Positions 1 through 4,926 of a DNA stretch of 9,042 nt are shown piece by piece. The DNA is taken from NCBI GenBank assembly GCA_030917805.1, contig JAUPUA010000051.1, positions 1 to 9,042 on the forward strand, written 5' to 3'. The position numbers were made by a program, and so were the translations under genes. The DNA is from Patescibacteria group bacterium. Lineage in GTDB: Bacteria; Patescibacteriota; Saccharimonadia; Saccharimonadales; HK-STAS-PATE-42. The notes beneath the pieces were generated by a model that saw nothing but the letters and a program-made list of their open reading frames with translations, made no database searches and had not been told where the DNA came from. Numbering within the stretch: position 1 is the stretch's first letter; each line of letters opens with the position of its first letter.

Positions 1-1
1 G

Positions 2-475
2 AGAATTAAACTGGGCGATTGGAGAGGTGAAGCCATTGGAGACATTCCCACAAACTACGAAGGGCTTAATCTTGGGGATCTTTACAATCGTTTTCTAGGC
101 AACTTGACCCCGTGTAGATATCGCCAGTTAGATATGAGCGACTTCTATCTTGGTTTAACTAGACTCGTCGATAAGGGCTCCATCAAAGCTAGGGCTAATG
201 ATTACTATCTTGGCCTAATGGCCCTAGAGCAAGTTTATGGACCGGGCATATCAATGGGTAGTAATCCAGATTTCACTAGACGTGTAGTCGGGCCCGCATT
301 AGTAAAGGCCGCCGAAATGCTTGGAGTAGTTCCTACTGTACTCGCCCGAACAGATTATCCTGATTTTAGTCTTTTGAACGGCAGAGACCCTGGTCTAGTT
401 ATAGCAACTAAGTATAAAGATATGGCAGAGTTAGAAGCAGATTTAAACCTAAGGAGGGTTCAAGATGAAAGATAG
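2..475 (+). CDS. 3' part of an unrecognised protein gene (5' end outside window)
   Basis: The frame is open from the first bases of the window to the TAG at 473-475, giving at least 157 residues with no convincing start. The TTG at 104 lies inside the open frame, has no ribosome binding site and should not be taken as the start. I do not recognise the family. The visible part has no signal peptide or membrane segment. It carries a short internal repeat, (S/N)D(F/Y)YLGL, at visible residues 46-52 and 66-72, and one cysteine in a TPCRYRQ context. The last 11 bp overlap the start of the S66 peptidase gene, and the next gene's strong Shine-Dalgarno lies inside this one. The two are therefore very likely co-transcribed and translationally coupled, and may be functionally linked. 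I am confident it is a real gene but have no functional call. Confidence 0.75.
   Translation, partial: RIKLGDWRGEAIGDIPTNYEGLNLGDLYNRFLGNLTPCRYRQLDMSDFYLGLTRLVDKGSIKARANDYYLGLMALEQVYGPGISMGSNPDFTRRVVGPALVKAAEMLGVVPTVLARTDYPDFSLLNGRDPGLVIATKYKDMAELEADLNLRRVQDER
451..457 (+). promoter_or_regulatory. Shine-Dalgarno AAGGAGG of the S66 peptidase gene
   Basis: AAGGAGG lies 7 nt before the ATG at 465 and inside the upstream coding sequence. It is the best-matched ribosome binding site in the window and fixes the start of the S66 gene. Confidence 0.85.
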
Positions 476-1331
476 GATAACTTTAGGGGTGGTAGTAACT
501 TCTCTTTGGATAGATTTAGAAGAAGAGACGATTAATCAGACCGTCAAAAAACTATCAAAGTTTTTTGACGTCAAACTTTACTTGCCAAAATGTAAGCCAG
601 ATGAGTTTGGCTCCATCCCACTCGATTTAAGAATAGAGCTGCTTAACAAAGCTTCAAAAGAGTGTGGAGTTCTACTAAGTTATTGCGGTGGCTTCAACCA
701 GATAGAGCTACTCCTAGAGTTACAACAACTCAAGTTCAAGGGCAGCAATACTTTTGTTGGGCAAAGTGATAATACCATTTTGGTCAATGCTCTTACAAAA
801 AAAGGTGTTTGCAAGAGTCTGTACGGCAAAGGCTTCTACGACATGGCAAAGGATTTAAATATGGCAGAACAGATGGCAAGAGAACTTTACGAAGGTCTGA
901 CGAAGCTTAAGATTAAGCCATCAGCGTTAAAAGTTCTGCAAGCAGGCGTAATGGAAGGAACTCTGGTGGGTGGCAACAACTATACTTTTGATCTGCTTCA
1001 AGGCACCGAGTTTATGCCAGACCTAAGTAAGCCTTTTGTCTTATTTATGGAGGGCGAAGATCTGTTTAAAGATTCTAAGGAGGTCTGGATCGACTTTATC
1101 AGAAACATAGATTCAGTTATGCTCCAAAAAGGCGCTATAGAAAACCTAAGGGGTCTTATCATCGGGAAGTTCCCAGGTTCTGTGGCTATTAAAAAAGAGT
1201 ACTGGAGCAAGTTTACCGAGGACAGAGATTACCTCAAAGGTGTCCCAATAATTTATGACTATCCCTGCGGGCACAACAAAGAATCCTTTAAGTACCTGCC
1301 CATAGGTAAAGAAGTACAAATAAAATGTTAG
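465..1331 (+). CDS. S66 family serine carboxypeptidase (LD-carboxypeptidase / MccF-like)
   Basis: This 288-residue protein has the S66 layout. YCGGFNQIELL (73-83) matches the family GGY.S..LL segment. GQSDN (99-103) is the nucleophile elbow, with Ser101 as the expected nucleophile. GGNNYTFDLLQGT (169-181) is the hallmark GGN..LL..GT. FMEGEDL (194-200) supplies the acidic member, probably Glu196. PCGHNKESFKYLPIG (267-281) supplies His270. All three triad positions are present and the length is close to the family's roughly 300. No signal peptide is visible, so it should be cytosolic. Family members cleave L,D bonds of recycled murein peptides (LdcA) or peptide-nucleotide conjugates such as microcin C (MccF); the sequence does not decide between them. 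The start is set by the Shine-Dalgarno at 451. It overlaps the preceding unknown gene and sits 22 nt before hisS, suggesting one operon. Confidence 0.88.
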   Translation: MKDRITLGVVVTSLWIDLEEETINQTVKKLSKFFDVKLYLPKCKPDEFGSIPLDLRIELLNKASKECGVLLSYCGGFNQIELLLELQQLKFKGSNTFVGQSDNTILVNALTKKGVCKSLYGKGFYDMAKDLNMAEQMARELYEGLTKLKIKPSALKVLQAGVMEGTLVGGNNYTFDLLQGTEFMPDLSKPFVLFMEGEDLFKDSKEVWIDFIRNIDSVMLQKGAIENLRGLIIGKFPGSVAIKKEYWSKFTEDRDYLKGVPIIYDYPCGHNKESFKYLPIGKEVQIKC

Positions 1332-1353
1332 ACTTAAGAGAAAGATAATAACT

Positions 1354-2595
1354 ATGACAAAACTATCAACACAGCCCTACAAAGGCACAAGAGACTTCTA
1401 CCCAGAAGATTTTAGAAAGCGACAATACATTTTTGATGCTTGGACTAAAGTTTGCCAAAGCTTCGGTTATGAGCAATATGACACCCCAATTCTAGAATCA
1501 GCTGATCTGTATCGTTCTAAGACTTCTGATGAGATCGTTAATGAAGAAAGCTTCCTCTTTACGGACAGAGGCGGCAGAGAAGTGATGATGCGGCCAGAAA
1601 TGACACCATCGCTTTCCAGAATAGTCGCCGGACGAAGGCAAGAGATGGGCTACCCGCTGCGTCTCTTCTCGATCCCCAACTGCTTCCGCTACGAGCGACC
1701 ACAAAAAGGTAGACTCCGCGAGTTCTGGCAACTTAACGCAGATCTATTTGGAGTCGAAGGTCCAGAGGCCGATGCCGAGATGATCCAGGTTGCCGATGGC
1801 ATCATGAAGCAACTTGGCGCATCATCCAAAATGTACGAGATCCAGATATCGGATAGAAGAATGCTAGATTGGCTTCTTAAAGAAGAGCTAAGCTTAAGCG
1901 ATGAATCTGCGGCAAAAGCAATTCAGCTAATCGATAAGAAATCCAAGATATCTGGTGGAGATTTTGTGAGTGGTCTTATAGATCTAGGAGTTGAACAAGA
2001 AGAAGTTAACCTTATTAACAACTTCTTAAGTGTGGAATCGCTAGATCAGCTCCCGGACGCTTGCCAGCAAAAAGAGTGGTATCAAGATCTGCAAAAAGTC
2101 TTTATGATACTAGCAGGCTGCGAAATAGCATTTAAGTTTAAACCAGAGATCGTCCGCGGCTTCAGCTACTACACAGCCATAGTATTTGAAGTATTCGATA
2201 CTGATCCAACCAATAATCGCTCAATGTTTGGTGGTGGGCGCTATGATGGTTTAGTTTCTAACTTTGGTGTAGATGGACTACCTGTAACAGGTTTTGGGAT
2301 GGGTGACACAGTCATTTTAGAAATGCTCAACGCTCGTAATCTATGGCCTGACCTAAAGCCAAAAACAGGACTAATGCTTCTCCCGCTAGATCAAAAATCA
2401 CTAGATCAAGTTGGCAAGTTCGCAAACGAGCTCCGCTCAGAAGGAAAAAACGTTGCCATAGATTATAATATCGAGCGCAAACTCGATAAAAGAATCAAAG
2501 CAGCTGAAAAACTTGGTATCAAGCAGGTCGGCTTCTTGGGCCAAGAGGAACTATCTTTAGGTAAGATAAAATTGAAAGATATTGCTACACCATGA
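1354..2595 (+). CDS. hisS: Histidyl-tRNA synthetase (HisRS), class II
   Basis: This 413-residue enzyme charges tRNA-His with histidine in the cytosol. Residues 9-20 (YKGTRDFYPEDF) are the typical HisRS N-terminus. Class II motif 2 spans about 103-133 around FRYERPQKGRLREF. The HisRS-specific histidine loop is RGFSYYT (268-274), keeping the catalytic Arg268. GGGRYDGL (293-300) follows, and motif 3 is GFGMGD (313-318). Residues from about 338 form the anticodon-binding domain, with ERKLDKRIKAAEKLG and FLGQEEL. The loop usually reads RGLDYYTG, so F-S in place of L-D is a modest departure. The protein ends soon after LKDIATP and is slightly shorter than the roughly 424 residues of E. coli HisRS. 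Only a weak purine-rich stretch (about 1336-1345) precedes the ATG, which fits coupling to the gene ending 22 nt upstream. It is the only gene here that stops at TGA. Confidence 0.97.
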   Translation: MTKLSTQPYKGTRDFYPEDFRKRQYIFDAWTKVCQSFGYEQYDTPILESADLYRSKTSDEIVNEESFLFTDRGGREVMMRPEMTPSLSRIVAGRRQEMGYPLRLFSIPNCFRYERPQKGRLREFWQLNADLFGVEGPEADAEMIQVADGIMKQLGASSKMYEIQISDRRMLDWLLKEELSLSDESAAKAIQLIDKKSKISGGDFVSGLIDLGVEQEEVNLINNFLSVESLDQLPDACQQKEWYQDLQKVFMILAGCEIAFKFKPEIVRGFSYYTAIVFEVFDTDPTNNRSMFGGGRYDGLVSNFGVDGLPVTGFGMGDTVILEMLNARNLWPDLKPKTGLMLLPLDQKSLDQVGKFANELRSEGKNVAIDYNIERKLDKRIKAAEKLGIKQVGFLGQEELSLGKIKLKDIATP

Positions 2596-2615
2596 AGTTG
2601 AATTAGTACATAATA

Positions 2616-2640
2616 AATAGTAGTTAACTTAACCACTATT
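2616..2640. repeat. Imperfect inverted repeat after hisS
   Basis: AATAGTAGTT (2616-2625) and AACCACTATT (2631-2640) pair over 9 of 10 positions, with one A-C mismatch around a 5-nt loop. There is no T-run, so it is a poor intrinsic terminator. It could be a weak hisS 3' end structure or an operator upstream of the promoter at 2666. The pairing is seen; any function is a guess. Confidence 0.35.
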
Positions 2641-2665
2641 AGCATGTGGATAAGCTCAAGCATAA

Positions 2666-2674
2666 TGCTATAAT
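2666..2674 (+). promoter_or_regulatory. Extended -10 promoter of the DUF1508-like gene
   Basis: TGC-TATAAT is a consensus extended -10; no clear -35 hexamer is seen. Predicted start is near 2681, giving a leader of about 98 nt. The element lies inside an inverted repeat, GCATAAT (2660-2666) and ATTATGC (2673-2679), a candidate operator. The leader holds a weak hairpin, CTTTAT (2710-2715) with ATAAAG (2726-2731). Confidence 0.6.
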
Positions 2675-2778
2675 TATGCACAGGAAGAGAGTAATATAAA
2701 CGGCAATCTCTTTATGCTCGCTAGGATAAAGTCGATATGTGGGCACCGAATCAATAATTAAAAGGAGAATAACTTCTT

Positions 2779-2943
2779 ATGACTCGATTTGAGTTTTATA
2801 AAGATACTTCTGGGTCTTGGCGATGGAGAGTTAAGTCTCTTGCAAATGGCCGAATCCTAGGAGACTCCTCGGAAGGTTATGCTAACTACTCAGACTGTGT
2901 AAACGGTGCTAGGCTAGTTAAATCAGCCATCCTTGAGGTTTAG
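2779..2943 (+). CDS. Small DUF1508 / YegP-like protein
   Basis: This short open frame encodes 54 residues, beginning MTRFEFYKDTSGSWRWRVKS and ending at TAG. It matches one DUF1508 (YegP) unit: an N-terminal F.FYKD strand, a W-R-W-R strand (14-17), NGRILGDSSEGY (23-34), and then a helix with VNGARLVKSAI (41-51). The family pattern is NG..(I/L)..SSEGY....A..NGI..V. YegP proteins are small alpha/beta proteins of unclear function that often carry two such units; this one carries one. AAAAGGAG (2760-2767) lies 11 nt before the ATG. The gene has its own extended -10 promoter upstream and a structured 3' region with a terminator downstream, so it is probably a single-gene transcript. I am sure of the coding call and fairly sure of the family; the function is unknown. 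Confidence 0.85.
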   Translation: MTRFEFYKDTSGSWRWRVKSLANGRILGDSSEGYANYSDCVNGARLVKSAILEV

Positions 2944-2974
2944 AAGGCCAAAATGGCAAAAACTAACGCAGTAG

Positions 2975-3033
2975 AAGGCATGAGACGGACGTGACAGGTC
3001 ACAGTCAACAATGCGTCGAAGAGGTAGTGCCTT
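2975..3033 (+). ncRNA. Candidate structured RNA in the 3' region of the DUF1508 transcript
   Basis: Three nested pairings can be drawn. AAGGCA (2975-2980) pairs with TGCCTT (3028-3033). GACG (2984-2987) pairs with CGTC (3014-3017). GACGTGA (2988-2994) pairs with TCAC plus GTC (2999-3006, bulged A at 3003), closing a CAGG tetraloop. A terminator hairpin follows at once. I know no RNA family with this arrangement. It could be a small RNA processed from the mRNA or simply a 3' UTR fold. The rest of 2944-3041 has only tiny open frames: 13 codons at 2953, preceded by AGAAGG, and 10 codons at 3011. Confidence 0.35.
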
Positions 3034-3041
3034 GCCGAAGT

Positions 3042-3068
3042 AAACGAGAGCCCAACAAGCTCTCGTTT
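3042..3068 (+). terminator. Intrinsic terminator of the DUF1508 transcript
   Basis: AAACGAGAGC (3042-3051) and GCTCTCGTTT (3059-3068) form a perfect 10-bp stem with a 7-nt loop. The T-run is short because the next promoter begins 2 nt later. Confidence 0.7.
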
Positions 3069-3069
3069 G

Positions 3070-3078
3070 TGTTATAAT
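3070..3078 (+). promoter_or_regulatory. Extended -10 promoter of the RRM protein gene
   Basis: TGT-TATAAT is a perfect extended -10 starting 2 nt after the preceding terminator stem. Predicted start is near 3085, giving a leader of about 180 nt before the ATG at 3267. Confidence 0.7.
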
Positions 3079-3096
3079 TAGCACTGTTCTAAGGTC

Positions 3097-3235
3097 TGGT
3101 TAAGCTTAACCAAAACTTGAAACCGGTGAAACTAGTTCTCAAGAGAAAGAAACCCCAGTTAGTTGATTTGTTCAATAGTAGGTGGAATCAGAATCGAGAA
3201 GAAAGTCAGAAGGCGAAGAACTAAATCAATTAACT
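3097..3235 (+). promoter_or_regulatory. Structured 5' leader of the RRM protein mRNA
   Basis: Three hairpins follow one another. A perfect 16-nt palindrome (3097-3112) can fold as 6 bp with an AGCT loop. CTTGAAAC-type pairing (3116-3123 with 3135-3143, bulged C at 3138) gives 8 bp. AGTTAGTTGATTTGTTC (3157-3173) pairs with 3218-3235, giving 17 bp with one G-U pair and a bulged T at 3222. The last helix encloses a purine-rich 44-nt loop. The Shine-Dalgarno AAGGGA (3251-3256) lies 15 nt past the last helix. Such a leader before an RNA-binding protein gene suggests autoregulation or temperature control, which is inference. Confidence 0.5.
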
Positions 3236-3266
3236 ACTCAAAAAGAGTAAAAGGGAAAATACTAAG

Positions 3267-3584
3267 ATGAAAAAATTATTTGTAAGCTCATTACCATACA
3301 GCGTAGATGACGCAGGTCTAGCAGCAATCTTTGCTGGTTACGGAACTGTTTTAAGTGCTAAGGTTATTATGGATAGAGACACTGGTCGTTCTAAAGGTTT
3401 CGGATTTGTCGAAATCGAAGAAGACGATGAAGCTGCTCGTGCAATCGCTGAGCTACACGAAAGTGAGCATGGTGGACGTAATCTAATCGTTAACGAAGCT
3501 CGTCCTAAAGAAGACAAGCCTCGTGGTGGTGGATACGGCGGCGGTAACGGCGGCGGATATGGTGGTGGTGGAAACAGATACTAA
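3267..3584 (+). CDS. Glycine-rich RRM RNA-binding protein
   Basis: This 105-residue protein is one RNA recognition motif (about residues 3-80) with a glycine-rich tail. RNP2 is LFVSSL (4-9) and RNP1 is KGFGFVEI (43-50). The aromatic residues that stack on RNA bases are in place: Phe5, Phe45 and Phe47. From residue 87 the tail is repeated GGGY/GGGN ending in NRY, the arrangement of cyanobacterial Rbp and plant glycine-rich RNA-binding proteins. Such proteins bind single-stranded RNA and often act as RNA chaperones, commonly cold-induced. The start is the ATG preceded by AAGGGA 10 nt upstream. The gene has its own promoter, a long folded leader and a strong terminator. Its binding targets cannot be read from the sequence; its own leader is an obvious candidate. 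Confidence 0.95.
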   Translation: MKKLFVSSLPYSVDDAGLAAIFAGYGTVLSAKVIMDRDTGRSKGFGFVEIEEDDEAARAIAELHESEHGGRNLIVNEARPKEDKPRGGGYGGGNGGGYGGGGNRY

Positions 3585-3606
3585 TATCTAGTTTAAACCA
3601 AAACTA

Positions 3607-3636
3607 AAAAGAGCTCCGATTTCTCGGAGCTCTTTT
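3607..3636. terminator. Bidirectional intrinsic terminator shared by the RRM gene and tsaB
   Basis: AAAAGAGCTCCGA (3607-3619) and TCGGAGCTCTTTT (3624-3636) form a perfect 13-bp stem with a TTTC loop and T-runs on both strands. It serves the RRM gene on + and abuts the tsaB stop (3637-3639) on -. Confidence 0.92.
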
Positions 3637-4029
3637 CTATTTTCTGGGTTTTGTTATATTGGCTTCTCCGCCATATTCTGGCAGAACAATCTGATCATTC
3701 TCTCCGTGTCTAAGTCTTTCTAGCCCATCCTCAATCCAATTGTTACCGGTCTGGCCGACAATCGGAGCCCCAACCTGATCTGCAATTGCATTAACTACGG
3801 TTATACCTATTCTAAGGCCCGTGTAGCTTCCAGGGCCTTTAAAAACAATAATCCCACTAACATTATCGAACTTTGAATCTAAAGAGCTGAGAGCATCTTC
3901 AATTAACCCAGGAAGTTCTTCACTCAGTAGCTTAGACGCAGGCCATGTGTTGCTAAACTTAATATTTCCACTTATATCTCTTAGTTCTAGAAGATTATCT
4001 TCAGTTCCTGTTCGTAGTATTAGTATCAT
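3637..4029 (-). CDS. tsaB: TsaB, single-lobed form (t6A tRNA modification)
   Basis: TsaB pairs with TsaD and TsaE to put threonylcarbamoyl on A37 of tRNAs that read ANN codons. The family signature is intact: GPGSYTGLRIG (65-75), in a segment running from DNVSGIIVFKGPG to VGAPIVGQTG. The protein has 130 residues against about 230 in E. coli, so it keeps the N-terminal ASKHA-like lobe but lacks nearly all the second. The usual start, ILAIDTS, is replaced by ILILRTGTED. The N-terminal lobe is known to carry the TsaD contact, so a working minimal subunit is plausible. The end, LPEYGGEANITKPRK, may stand for the family's C-terminal P.Y..R segment. The ATG follows the stop of a small membrane protein gene by 7 nt with no Shine-Dalgarno, suggesting coupling. 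The partner gene tsaE starts near the window end on the other strand. Confidence 0.9.
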   Translation of the reverse strand: MILILRTGTEDNLLELRDISGNIKFSNTWPASKLLSEELPGLIEDALSSLDSKFDNVSGIIVFKGPGSYTGLRIGITVVNAIADQVGAPIVGQTGNNWIEDGLERLRHGENDQIVLPEYGGEANITKPRK

Positions 4030-4036
4030 ATATAAG

Positions 4037-4225
4037 TTAAATAAACTTTTTTAGAGCAAGAAGAAAGATTAATACGACCAATATCATTTTTTCTATTTTC
4101 TTTGTTCGACTAGACTTATTATTCTTACTAAGAGTTCTGTAGGTTACATCAAAGGTAACAATTAGAAAACCAATAAAAACGATTATGTATGCTAGCTGTG
4201 AGATCTTATTAATAGAATCAATCAT
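4037..4225 (-). CDS. Small membrane protein of unknown function
   Basis: This predicted 62-residue protein has two hydrophobic segments, about residues 9-27 (SQLAYIIVFIGFLIVTFDV) and 47-59 (MILVVLIFLLALK). They are joined by a basic loop rich in Lys, Arg, Ser and Asn, so the protein probably forms a helical hairpin in the membrane with the loop in the cytoplasm. I chose the ATG at 4225. The TTG at 4234 lies only 1 nt past the -10 element and would precede the expected transcription start. The gene ends 7 nt before tsaB, and the two probably share one transcript. I do not recognise a family. Its size and codon content fit a real small gene, but the support is composition and context only. Confidence 0.6.
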   Translation of the reverse strand: MIDSINKISQLAYIIVFIGFLIVTFDVTYRTLSKNNKSSRTKKIEKMILVVLIFLLALKKFI

Positions 4226-4235
4226 ATAAGTCAAA

Positions 4236-4244
4236 ATTATACCA
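4236..4244 (-). promoter_or_regulatory. Extended -10 promoter of the membrane protein-tsaB unit
   Basis: On the minus strand TGG-TATAAT ends 10 nt before the ATG at 4225, leaving a leader of only about 4 nt and no room for a Shine-Dalgarno. Confidence 0.6.
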
Positions 4245-4266
4245 AAATATTTGGCTCAGTTATTTG

Positions 4267-4593
4267 CTAGAAATCTTCCAGTGGGTAGACGTCATAGGTC
4301 GGCTCATCATATGGGTGTACATTGAGAACCTCTTCTATAACACTCTTTATCTTGTCTCTAGTTACCGTAACTTCAACCCTTTCTTCTGGAGAAGAACTAA
4401 CTACACCCTTCTCCCCATAAACAGGCTTTGCAGAGCTATTACCCATAGATCTCCCATTTCCCACTATGGTAAAAGAGCAAAAGGAATAATCACCAATTTC
4501 ACCTCCACCTGCTCTACCGATTGCTTCTCGTATTTGATCCCCACTTTCAATGGGGCAGTGGACAACAAACTTAACTCTACTTGATGAATTCAT
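4267..4593 (-). CDS. YqfO / CutA-like protein (stand-alone NIF3 insert domain, COG3323)
   Basis: This 108-residue protein corresponds to the PII/CutA-like domain inserted in larger NIF3 family proteins such as B. subtilis YqfO, and found alone in COG3323. Diagnostic segments are VKFVVHCP (7-14), GRAGGGEIGDYSFCSF (26-41) and HPYDEPTYDVYPL (93-105), the last being nearly the family consensus. The fold is a small ferredoxin-like domain that trimerises in CutA relatives. Its biochemical role is not established, and no metal-binding or catalytic role can be read off here. No separate NIF3 gene is in the window. The ATG at 4593 lies 6 nt after an extended -10 element, so translation is probably leaderless. 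The next minus-strand unit has its own promoter starting about 20 nt beyond this stop. Confidence 0.9.
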   Translation of the reverse strand: MNSSSRVKFVVHCPIESGDQIREAIGRAGGGEIGDYSFCSFTIVGNGRSMGNSSAKPVYGEKGVVSSSPEERVEVTVTRDKIKSVIEEVLNVHPYDEPTYDVYPLEDF

Positions 4594-4599
4594 AATTAC

Positions 4600-4608
4600 A
4601 TTTTATCA
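4600..4608 (-). promoter_or_regulatory. Extended -10 promoter of the YqfO-like gene (leaderless)
   Basis: On the minus strand TGA-TAAAAT ends 6 nt before the ATG, so the expected first transcribed base is the A of the start codon. The element begins inside the T-run of the tRNA terminator. Confidence 0.6.
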
Positions 4609-4632
4609 AAAAACCCCGCTAATTTGGCGGGG
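4608..4632 (-). terminator. Intrinsic terminator of the tRNA-Thr/tRNA-Tyr unit
   Basis: On the minus strand CCCCGC (4632-4627) and GCGGGG (4619-4614) form a 6-bp G+C stem with a 7-nt loop, followed by six T (4613-4608). It lies 19 nt past the end of tRNA-Tyr. Confidence 0.88.
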
Positions 4633-4651
4633 CACTACTCGTATTCTCTTT

Positions 4652-4737
4652 TGGTGCTGGAGGTAAGATTCGAACTTACGAAGGCATAAGCCGACAGATT
4701 TACAGTCTGTTGTGTTTGACCGCTTCACTACTCCAGC
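4652..4737 (-). tRNA. tRNA-Tyr (anticodon GUA), CCA encoded
   Basis: The minus strand folds as an 86-nt class II tRNA. The acceptor stem is GCTGGAG/CTCCAGC with discriminator A and an encoded CCA (4654-4652). The anticodon stem is ACAGA/TCTGT with loop CTGTAAA, giving GUA (4703-4701). There is a long variable arm, as expected for bacterial tRNA-Tyr. The T arm is GTAAG-TTCGAAT-CTTAC. It follows tRNA-Thr by 7 nt and is presumably cut from the same transcript. Confidence 0.96.
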
Positions 4738-4744
4738 TCCTTCA

Positions 4745-4821
4745 TGGAGCCGCCTGTCGGATTCGAACCGACGACCTGCTGTTTACAAAACAGCTGCTCT
4801 AACCAGCTGAGCTAAGGCGGC
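4745..4821 (-). tRNA. tRNA-Thr (anticodon UGU), CCA encoded
   Basis: The minus strand folds as a 77-nt class I tRNA. The acceptor stem is GCCGCCT/AGGCGGC with discriminator T and an encoded CCA (4747-4745). The D arm is standard (GCTCAGCTGGTTAGAGC). The anticodon stem is GCTGT/ACAGC with loop TTTGTAA, giving UGU. The T arm is GTCGG-TTCGAAT-CCGAC. As an ANN-reading tRNA it is a t6A substrate, the modification made by the TsaB and TsaE products of this window. Its promoter is unclear: a TATAAA at 4831-4826 on this strand is almost too close to the tRNA 5' end, and TAGTAT at 4842-4837 is a weak alternative. Confidence 0.96.
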
Positions 4822-4909
4822 AGGATTTATAGGTGCATACTAAGTCTCAGATTTAACTGAGGTAGTACGTAATATGATATTTTAACACAAAACCAGCCAA
4901 ACCTAAAAG

Positions 4910-4918
4910 TGTTAGAAT
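4910..4918 (+). promoter_or_regulatory. Extended -10 promoter of rsmD (leaderless)
   Basis: TGT-TAGAAT ends 8 nt before the ATG at 4927, so transcription should begin at or 1-2 nt before the start codon. The 20 nt ending at the ATG (4910-4929) match the uvrC promoter-start region (6819-6838) at 19 positions. Confidence 0.65.
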
Positions 4919-4926
4919 TAAGCTTA

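Noticed and set aside
1354..2595. UGA=Gly recoding as in Absconditabacteria and Gracilibacteria
   Set aside because: Every gene reads through its family motifs with no in-frame TGA, and hisS ends normally at TGA.
2714..2761. 15-codon upstream frame in the DUF1508 leader, and 13- and 10-codon frames after the gene (2953, 3011)
   Set aside because: They are too short to separate from chance; no codon pattern or conservation can be judged from one sequence.
2944..3068. tmRNA, suggested by a short frame beginning GCAAAAACTAAC (A-K-T-N) near 2956
   Set aside because: The frame ends in M-R-R-T rather than an ALAA-like tail, and neither a T arm with TTCGA nor an acceptor stem ending in CCA is present nearby.
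4264..4584. Long plus-strand frame across the YqfO-like gene
   Set aside because: It is a shadow of a strong family match on the minus strand and has no start signal of its own.
4909..4926. GTG start for rsmD at 4909
   Set aside because: The six extra codons lie in the -10 element, upstream of the expected transcription start; the family N-terminus begins at the ATG at 4927.
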